This document shows positions 56,363-64,000 of a stretch of DNA of 64,000 nt, piece after piece (positions within the stretch are counted from its first letter, which is position 1; each line of letters begins with the position of its first letter). Source of the stretch: Timema cristinae (lineage: Eukaryota > Arthropoda > Insecta > Phasmatodea > Timematidae). The notes under the pieces were generated by a model. The model saw nothing but the letters and a program-made list of their open reading frames with translations, did not search any database and was not told where the DNA came from. A program made the translations under genes and the position numbers. The DNA is taken from assembly GCA_039000515.1 (NCBI GenBank), contig JBCFYV010011164.1, positions 36,082,021 to 36,146,020 on the forward strand, in the 5' to 3' direction.

Positions 56363-59300
56363 ATGAAACGGAAGGAAGTTTTAATGGTTCCAGATGAGTT
56401 GGAATGTCCACACACTTTTAAGGAATTTGCAGTAAGTGGAAAACATTGTACTTTCTCAAGATTTTATATCAATATCCCTGGAAATATTTGACTCTGAAAA
56501 CCAAGGCTTTACATTGCAACGCCCTTCCCCCCATACATACTATACTAGGGTGAGGATGACTGGAAAATCAGGCGATAAAATAGCATAATTTTAACAACAT
56601 ATCTTTATTTAATAATAAACATTGAAATAGTACAAAATTTTAGCACATCAACAAAAATAGAGCGTGAAGCGCATCTTCCTTTCTAACTTAGAAACAGATC
56701 CGCTTATAGTACGGAGACCTTAACTCAAAAATGCTCAACCCCGTCGGGAAATGTAACAAAGAGTAACTGCAAATGCTAATGCACAAACGCGATGAACATA
56801 ATTATACATATCAAATAACAATCCTAAATAACTAAATTCAAAGCCAATGGTTCTAGGCTCGAAGATTATCTAATCTATTAAAGTGAGCTCTAAAGCTGTA
56901 GATATTCAAAACTACCGCGTAACACATTAGCGATCACTGCAATAGCTAGGTGTTACGCGCTAACTACCCTCAATAAATATCATAATATTACTCTAATGTA
57001 GCAATAATAACAATCAACAGTGGACCGAGTCCCAACCTATTATATAAGTGCCCTGCATCCTAATTTATTGTAATTATCCAGACGATGCCTAATTATAATT
57101 ATAATCCTTGAATAGTTACAAGACGGGTTCGACTCTGCGCTATTGCCCCAATGGTTATAGGATGTGGAACCCTATCACTAGAAAGATTATTTTGGCATAT
57201 GATGTGTTTTTTGATGAAAATGCCACTTGGAGTGGAGAAAATATGACCACATCCCCAGCAGTGAGAGCACCACTACTTTGTGAAACAGTTACCATTCCAT
57301 CAGAAGGAAGCCTACCTTCAGGCGAAGCCAGTCATGAAGAATTGGACAAAGAAACACCTCCACTATCAGATGAAGGTGAACTTCGTCGTAGCTCACGCCA
57401 ACGCATGAAACCAAGCTATTTGCAAGATTATGTAGCATTTGCTATGAATGCAGAAAGCTTTCTTGACAATTTGCCTCAAGATTTTGATGATGTCAAGGGT
57501 AAACCTGATGAGAGGAACTGGAGGCTAGCTATGGAAGAAGAAATGAATTTCCTCAAGAAAAATGACACCTGGGAACTGACTTCCCTACCCCCTGGTAGGA
57601 AAGCTATCTCCTGTCGCTGGGTCTTCAGCATCAAGAGAGATCAAGATTGTAATAAGTATCGCTATAAAGCAAGGTTGGTGGTTAAAGGTTGTCAACAGAA
57701 GAAAGGTTTCGATTTTAGTGAGACTTATGCCCCAGTAGCACGTATAACTACTGTGAGAACAATGATAGCCATCATTAATCAAGAAGATTTACATGCATGG
57801 CAGATGGATATGAAGAATGCAGTTTTGTAAAGAACCTTGTCCGAAGAAGTCTACATACAACAACCCCCTGGTTTTTCAAATAATTTAGAACTTGTTTGCA
57901 AGCTCAAGAAATCATTGTATGGCCTCAAGCAGGTGCCCAGAGAATGGAACAAGTGCCTTGACACTTTTCTTAGATCACTTAGTTTTAAACCAGTGAAGAA
58001 TGGATCCATGACTGTACCTACATGTTGTTGGTGATACCAAGGTCTACATACTGATTTTTGTTGACGATTTGATCATCAGCAGTACTCATATACAACCTCT
58101 TGAGAAGATCAAAGCTGCACTTCAAGCTAAATTTGTCATGAAAGATCTGGGTAACTTAAACTTTTTTCTCAGAATAAAAATTGAGAAAAACAATTGTATA
58201 TATCTTAGTCAACCATCTTATAGCAAAAGATTTTTATGCAAATTTAACATGGAAACCTGCAAAATAGCTAAAACATCAATGGAGACGAACCCCCCTATTG
58301 ATGATGGCAGATCAACCTCTATAATTGACATCAAGCCATACAGAGAGCTCATAGGCAGTTTGATGCGCTTAATGTTATGCACGAGACCTGACTTGAGTTT
58401 TTCTTTCAATTATTTCAGCATGTTTCAAAGCTGTGCAACTAACACTCATTGGGAGTCACTGAACCGCATTCTTCGCTATTTACAAGGAACTTCACACCTA
58501 GCTCTGCACTTTCTTAAAGAAGGGACACCCCTGATCGCATATGCTGATGCAGATTGGGCCAACGTTTCCAGTCATAAGTCAACATCTGGATTTCTTCTGA
58601 AAGTTTTTGGTTTAATTGTATCTTAGACAACTAGAAAGCAGCCCACTATTGCCTTGAGTACCTGTGAGGCAGAATTCATTTCACTTACCAATGCTTGTAC
58701 TGATGTCCTGTAGCTACGCAGTCTACTACTGGAGCTGGGAATCAACCCCAAAGTTCCCACCATATATGAGGACAGCCAGCCTGCAATCAAGTGTCTTGAG
58801 AAGTGGGAACACAACAGATTGAAACATATGGATGTGAAATATAATTTTGTAAGGGACTTAGTGTGTGATAAAGTTCTAAAGATTTAATATGTTCAAAGTG
58901 AATTTCAAATTGCTGACATTTTAACCAAAAGTTTAAATGTTACTAAGTTTAAACAACTATGTAAGTGGCTGGGATTGAATGAATCAAAGATTATGTATTC
59001 CTCCATGTTCCCAACATTTACCTCCTTTAACACCCTTGTTTCTTGCACCCACTATTAGGATTCATCCATGTTTAACACATTTGCCTCCTATCAGTGCACA
59101 TTTAAAGCATGTTAAATTGAGGCGAAGTGTTGGTATAGCAATTTAACATTTATTCATTATTAATACTGGTACATTTTTATGGATATGTTGGTAGTTCTGT
59201 TTATAGTATTTTCTTGCCTGATATGTATTTAGTTTTTTGTTAGTTCATTTTAATACCTCGGTTAATAAACTACTTTTCAATCCAGTAATTTTTGATGTTC

Positions 59301-60990
59301 ATACTTTAAAGAGTAAACGTTATAAAAACTTGTGGTGGCACCTTTTCACAGGTGTCATTTTTCAATTTTCAGAATATGATATCTAGATGGAGTAATCCTC
59401 ACTAAAAAAGCATAAATAATAGCTTCAGATATTTGATTCATAAATATGCAATCCCTTGCAATTATAATAATTGTACAAGTAGCAGCATTAAGCCAACTAC
59501 CGAGTCGATGGTGGCTGCATTATCTGATAGTTTGTGATCTTAATAAAATCACACATTTGTAACCGACGATTTCTGCATATCCATCATAGACTCTACCTTA
59601 AAATGTGAGTGAGGAATGACCATGGGCACGGGACGATTCCTGGATAGCTCAGTGGTTACAGCATTGGCATACTAAACCAAAGGTATCGGGTTTGATTCCT
59701 TTGTCCAGGTTTCATTTTTCAATTTTAAGAATATGATGTTCAAGAAAAGTTAAGTAAATGTTTTAATAAAAGATGTCAGCCATTCAAGCATATAATTGTT
59801 ATGATTTCTTATCATAGATAATAAAATTCCTGCCAGAAGATCTAAACGAAACAATGATTGAAAAATACAGCTATGAGACATCCAACATCAAAATTGAATC
59901 TTTCTTGGGCAACTTTCATCAAATCAAGGAAACAATCAAGGTAATTTTGAACTTTTGAGTTAAAATAACTTTTTATAGTACACATCTCTCATTGTTTGAA
60001 TGTCCAATAACATTTTTATAGCATTAAAAATTGTTTAAAAAAAATAGTTTCTATACAAAAACTCTGCAATAATTGCAACACCTAATAACAGTGTTACCCA
60101 CTTCAGAAAAAAAATTATCTAAAGCGTCCCTCCCATTGACTGGCCCACTGATCAATGGGAGATCGGGGTTTGAATCTCGTTTGTGTCTACTGAGGGTGGT
60201 TTCCTTAAAGGATTTTCCATTCTCTGTCCATACAAATGCAGGTAGCCTACCTCTAAAATGCTTTCTGCCTCATTCCTACCTCATTATAGTTATTATAATT
60301 AGTTCTGGGCTGATAAACTCTTTTGCAGATATTGCCAATGGCGATATTTTGTCGTTGATATTGCCGATAACCGATGCTGATTTAGTTTTTTTTTGCAACA
60401 TTACAAAAGTGTACACTAACAATACTAAAAATCAAGAATTATCTGATTTTGCCACTTTTATTCTTTTCATGATAGTGGTATATTTGTTGAATAAATGTTT
60501 GTATTAAAGTTTTAAACGTTAAAGTTGGTTAGATATATTTAATTTCATTGTTAGACCTGATGCACTGTCATAATAAACAAGAATGTACATAATTACAAAT
60601 TACCAAAACAGAAAAAATGCCATAAAAGGTATTTTTAGGTTTTAATTATTGAAGTACAAATACAAATATTCCCAGTCAACGGAAAGTTTTGCCATTGCTG
60701 TTTGTTATATTATTATTTCTCAATTAAATGATCACTATGCATTCATTCTCATTTAAATGACAACATAATTAAATAACTACTTACATCAGTGGTAAATTGG
60801 TACTTCGACATTACGCTTAATTATTGTATATAATGTGTGTATATTTAATATCTATTTATAATCTTAGGATGAGATGGAAGAGATCAACCCATCAGAAGAC
60901 AAAGATTACAATGTTAAAATTGAGGAACCCTATTATGGAAAGATAGAAACCTTTTCTGAAGAACTATCATCAGAAAGGAGTGTGATCAAG
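56363..60990 (+). CDS. Unidentified multi-exon gene, 5' part, with duplicated 123-nt exons
   Basis: Exon 1: 56363-56431 (ATG, 23 codons, donor GTAAGT). Exon 2: 59818-59940 (acceptor TTATCATAG, donor GTAATT). Exon 3: 60868-60990 (acceptor ATAATCTTAG, donor GTATCT). All junctions are phase 0. Exons 2 and 3 are both exactly 41 codons. Their last 19 residues align: NIKIESF then 12 residues ending IK, and YGKIETF then 12 residues ending IK. The protein is acidic and contains several consensus SUMO-acceptor-like sites (IKIE, VKIE, GKIE). Such acidic KIE-rich N-terminal exons are common ahead of zinc-finger arrays in insects, but no finger is in the window; the gene runs past the part I can read. 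I do not recognise the family. Confidence 0.55.
56432..57106. other. Intron 1 of the unidentified gene, left part
   Basis: 56580-57060 has a TATTATATAAGTGCCCTGCA TATA-like segment near 57040 and may be an unassigned LTR or promoter. No coding motif seen. Confidence 0.35.
57108..58985 (+). pseudogene. Copia-like retrotransposon relic (integrase end, RT, RNase H)
   Basis: Read on the plus strand with stops and frameshifts. It opens with an integrase C-terminal motif ([26 protein letters not shown]-like) and a linker. RT follows: [52 protein letters not shown], then [11 protein letters not shown] (catalytic VDD) near 58050. Later come [20 protein letters not shown] and the RNase H motifs [28 protein letters not shown] and ADILTKSL near 58920. 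Breaks are at 57828 (stop), about 58033, 58624, 58711 and 58885. The gag, protease and integrase core are absent. Confidence 0.88.
59115..59301 (+). mobile_element. Copia-like polypurine tract and 3' LTR
   Basis: The purine-rich tract TTGAGGCGAAG (59117-59127) lies directly before TGTTGGTATAGCA at 59128. The probable LTR is ~174 bp, with a polyadenylation-like AATAAAC near 59264, and ends near TGATGTTCA at 59301. No upstream partner LTR was found, so the 3' boundary is tentative. Confidence 0.6.
59302..59817. other. Remainder of intron 1, with a tRNA-headed repeat
   Basis: Contains a tRNA-like element (see separate entry). The direct repeat TCATTTTTCAATTTT.AGAATATGAT occurs at 59355-59382 and 59709-59736, probably flanking an insertion. 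Confidence 0.4.
59641..59712 (+). mobile_element. tRNA-like SINE head
   Basis: CCTGGATAGCTCAGTGGTTA (A box), GGGTTTGATTCC (B box) and a 7-bp acceptor-like stem CCTGGAT/GTCCAGG. It lacks a convincing anticodon arm, and the sequence after it (TTTCATTTTTC) matches the degraded repeat near 2030, so it is a SINE and not a tRNA gene. Confidence 0.55.
60113..60305 (+). mobile_element. Old SINE family A fragment in intron 2
   Basis: GGGAGATCGGGGTTTGAATC (B box), GTCTACTGAGGGTGGTTTCC and GATTTTCCATTCTCTGTCC. The tail has decayed. Confidence 0.7.
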
Positions 60991-61309
60991 GTATCTATTT
61001 AGTACCAGCCTGATTAATATAGTACCGTCATCAATGACTTCAATTAACTCTTAAACAAGTTCCCCTCTAAGTCCAAGCTACTTTTTTTCCCTCCATTCTT
61101 CTTTACAACACACATGCGTTCCAAGTGGCCTGGTCTAGCATGTGAAAAAAAAAAGTTATTTAATACTTTTTCCCTCCTTGTTTATAATGGGATAGTTAGT
61201 CAGATGCTTATATGCCCGATCTACTCCACCCATTGTACCAATGTAGTTAACAATAAGTTTTGACTTTTATATCACCCTGTTAAGCTGCACAAATTCAGTG
61301 TTATGTACC

Positions 61310-61985
61310 GTAGAGAATACTGTAACACTATTGAATTAATCGCCCACGTTGGGCGCCAATTGTAACACTATTGAATTAATCGACCCGCGTTGGGCGTCGA
61401 TTGAAACACTACGGATTAATTCCATGATATAATAATGCTGTGACGATGTTTAGGTTGTCTATAGCTCCGTGGTCGAGTGCCTATCATCACTGTACAGAAA
61501 AGATACCGTTTAACCAGCTGTCTATAGCTTCGTGGTCGAGCACTAATTAGAACGGTATAATTAATTCAATGTAAGAAAGAGAACTATTGATAGCTGTTTA
61601 TTCACACACGGTTTATTTAAATTACATCTGTTAATTACTTATACATACTCCAATTAAATGCTTTATATCAATGCACACTTGTGATATTAATGTAAGTTAT
61701 TTTATACTGTGTTAGACTGTGACTGCCAGTGTGTGGCTCTGACTTACTTGTGCGTGTGGATGGATCCCTGGTGTGAATGTTTGGCTTCCACTGTGTGTGG
61801 CTTGTTCGTGGGGTGCCCGGCTGATATGCACAAACGATTTATATATGACATACCCCTTGCATCTTTCTCCCTTCGTCATCAGTGTAGAAACTAACTAATA
61901 AAAAGAGTCCTGGCGATGGGTGTTGTGAAAGCTAGCTTCTTATTGGTATTGGGAATTGGCCTCATGGCCAAATACTGCATAGTTG
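61310..61985 (-). mobile_element. LTR remnant with primer-binding site
   Basis: On the minus strand an LTR-like sequence has a TATA element (CATATATAAATCG near 61845) and a polyadenylation-like GAATAAACAG near 61595. It ends in GTGTTACA, followed by ATTGGCGCCCAACGTGGGCG, a classic LTR-retrotransposon primer-binding site. The PBS segment is tandemly duplicated (61320-61363 and 61364-61410). A phrase TCTATAGCTxCGTGGTCGAG also occurs twice (61460, 61522). No coding region follows. Confidence 0.6.
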
Positions 61986-61989
61986 TTCC

Positions 61990-63287
61990 TTTAACAGGAA
62001 AAATGGTATGAAAAATATACTTTAATGGTGAAATCCTTTTCACATTATTTCTGAGAAGCGCGTGTTTCTTCATGGATGAATCATAAAAGGATATTCTACA
62101 TATATTACTTTAAAGAAAAATTACCTTCATCCATGACTTTTTATATATTTTAGATTGATCTAAACCAATATCATTACAATACCTCTCTCTCATTTGCTTA
62201 TATCTTAAATGAATTTAATGAATTTTGATAGAAGCAAATCCCATACTGTGCAAGAGTTACATCATATTTAACCATTGATCATTCTTAAAATTTAACATAT
62301 ATAATTTTTTTAGTGTAAGTTACATAAATTGTACATGTGTGTAAACATTGATTACGATTTACTTGTATAACAATACAAAAGTTATGATACATTATTTATC
62401 CGTTGTCACATTTGATTATTTTTAATGTTCAGTCTTATTGATGCATACACGGAAAGAAAGAATTTCCTGTTTAATGTATTTTTTTATACCATTGAAAAAT
62501 TGTAGCACTTGTTGTTATGTTCACATACAAATTTGAACAAAATTAAAACTGTTTTGGTTGAATAATCGACTTTGTATTTGAGTTTAGGTAAAATTAGGTT
62601 AATTTTAAATTTAATAAATCCAAGAGTAATTTGAAAATCTTGAATATTAATATAAATTTATAGATGAGGTACCTCAAAGTATCTTAAATCCAATTTAAAT
62701 CTTAAATCGTTGCAATAAAATATAAATATTTAAATTATTTTTATAAAATGATTAATTTAATCATCATTAAATCAATTATTCCTATAAAACTCAAATCTTT
62801 GTGTGTGTTGTTATCTATCCAATCAATCACTGTTGACCAAATTCTCTACAGTAAACATTTGTATCTTAACATAAATTTAAATATAAATTGACTTAATTAA
62901 ACTGTTCTTAATAAACATTTATTTTATATATTCTTAATAGCTACCTTAATTCTACTTGAAAAATGGGTCTAGTTTCTCACAAATATTTATTTAACTTTTT
63001 ATTAATTTGATTAATGTTTATTTATAATGTGACCTCATTTAATTTATTACCTTAGAACTATTAATATCTTGCCATTGAGCAAGGCATATTACATTATTAC
63101 ATTTTCAGTCAATTAATATTAACATAAGTTATTACATTATTACATTTTCAGTCAATTAATATTAACATCAGTTATTACATTATTACATTCTCAGTCTATT
63201 AATATTAACATCAGTTATTACATTTTCAGTCAATTAATATTAACATAAGTTCTTTTATAATATTCAGTTATTTGCAAACCCTGGACC
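61990..63287. other. Stretch without a recognised gene
   Basis: Very AT-rich, probably intronic to the unidentified gene. Contains a ~50-bp tandem repeat at 63080-63255 (see next entry). Confidence 0.45.
63085..63252. repeat. ~50-bp AT-rich tandem repeat (about 4 copies)
   Basis: The phrase TTACATTTTCAGTCAATTAA followed by TATTAACATAAGTTATTACA recurs at roughly 63098, 63140, 63182 and 63218, with shortened copies. Confidence 0.8.
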
Positions 63288-63296
63288 TTTATTCAA

Positions 63297-63577
63297 GGTG
63301 ACCTGGTGGTCTAGGGGTAAGGTGTCAGACTTCTGTGCTGGGGGTCTGGGGTTCAATCCTCGGTCCCGGCACAGATTTATCTGATTACCAAATCCTTCCT
63401 TCACCTCTGACAAGACATCTTGTGAATGTGGGGAATGCCAGGCCTCCACCGTGGTTCGGATTCCTCGTTAAACTGTAGGTCCTTCATTTCATCTCACAAT
63501 CACCCTACCATTACACATTAGTGTAAGTGCGTATAACCCGAACGGGTAGTAAGACGCGGTGCTAATAATAATAATAA
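63297..63577 (+). mobile_element. SINE family B, full length
   Basis: GGTGACCTGGTGGTCTAGGG, B box GGGTTCAATCCTCGGTCC, body, the shared 3' end CCCGAACGGGTAGTAAGACG and (AAT)n. The direct repeat TTTATTCAAGGT at 63288-63299 and 63578-63589 marks the insertion. Nearly identical to the copy at 12441, so it is young. Confidence 0.93.
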
Positions 63578-64000
63578 TTTATTCAAGGTCAAACTACCCT
63601 TTTACTTTCTTTACCTTGCTAGTGACACAGCCGTCAAACCCTTCTACCTTACCTTTTTTCTTTTTATACCCTTCGTATTTGTCAATATGTTTTTGTGTGA
63701 GCACAAAAAATATACAATATTAACCGGACCTTATTTTGTTTAAAATAGTTGAAATGGATATAAGACAATCTTGGATTCATAAAGTACGCTTGAAATTAGT
63801 ATGAAATCATGTCACACTATTGTGAAATATTGAAAATCATTTTCCTCTTTCTAGTTGAGTAATTATTATTTCATTTGTGAAAAAATCTTTAACTATATAT
63901 TTCTTTTGGTCAAAACTTTTGAATGTTGCCTATTTGCCTTAGGTACCTAAATAAAATGAAATCATAATTGAAAATTTGTTACAGTAGCCTAATTAGGTAC

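Noticed and set aside
59641..59712. tRNA gene
   Set aside because: The acceptor-like stem pairs, but the anticodon arm is poor and the downstream sequence matches a repeat elsewhere in the window.

Overview
This window is AT-rich, intron-bearing animal DNA packed with transposable elements. The spliced genes point to an insect: an ionotropic-receptor-like chemoreceptor gene, the first exon of a CYP6-type cytochrome P450, and an F-box gene. P-element, mariner, MULE, PIF/Harbinger, Helitron, R1-like, jockey-like, RTE-like, gypsy-like and copia-like relics support this. I cannot name the species; a hemipteran or similar large-genome insect is plausible. I see no bacterial-style genes, rRNA genes, CRISPR arrays or convincing functional tRNA genes.

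Layout. 0-9 kb: an ionotropic-receptor-like gene on the minus strand, with four splice-compatible exons from 7981 down to 919, continuing off the left edge. Its introns hold an RTE-like LINE, a 23-bp tandem array and several SINEs. 9-15.7 kb: repeat-rich DNA with a decayed ~54-bp array (9.69-10.45 kb), a 39-bp array (13.47 kb), a 26-copy 37-bp satellite (14.24-15.21 kb) and SINEs with clean target-site duplications. 15.7-19.3 kb: a complete MULE-type DNA transposon with an uninterrupted two-exon, 408-residue transposase. 21.6-22.5 kb: CYP6-like first exon with a short Helitron-like insertion just after its donor site. 23-30.4 kb: a jockey-like fragment, SINEs, a broken P-element-like transposase and a GC-rich island of minisatellites and local duplications.

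30.4-34.4 kb: AT-rich DNA in which I see little. 34.4-37.9 kb: an F-box gene on the minus strand. 38-44 kb: SINEs, a mariner-like deletion derivative with terminal repeats, a chimeric RT fragment and a PHD-like ORF. 45.2-46.7 kb: a Helitron relic with both termini and part of its helicase. 47.2-51.0 kb: a gypsy-like pol relic abutted by a 5'-truncated R1-like LINE. 54.0-54.6 kb: a PIF/Harbinger fragment. 56.3-61.0 kb and beyond: the 5' end of an unidentified plus-strand gene whose exons 2 and 3 are both exactly 123 nt, phase 0, and look like duplicates. A copia-like relic sits in its first intron. 61.3-62 kb: an LTR remnant with a duplicated primer-binding site; a full-length SINE lies at 63.3 kb.

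Two abundant tRNA-derived SINE families (called A and B here) have different heads and bodies but share the same ~45-bp 3' end and AAT-type tail, so they were probably mobilised by one LINE. The host genes do not form a pathway; they are separate loci among nested mobile DNA.
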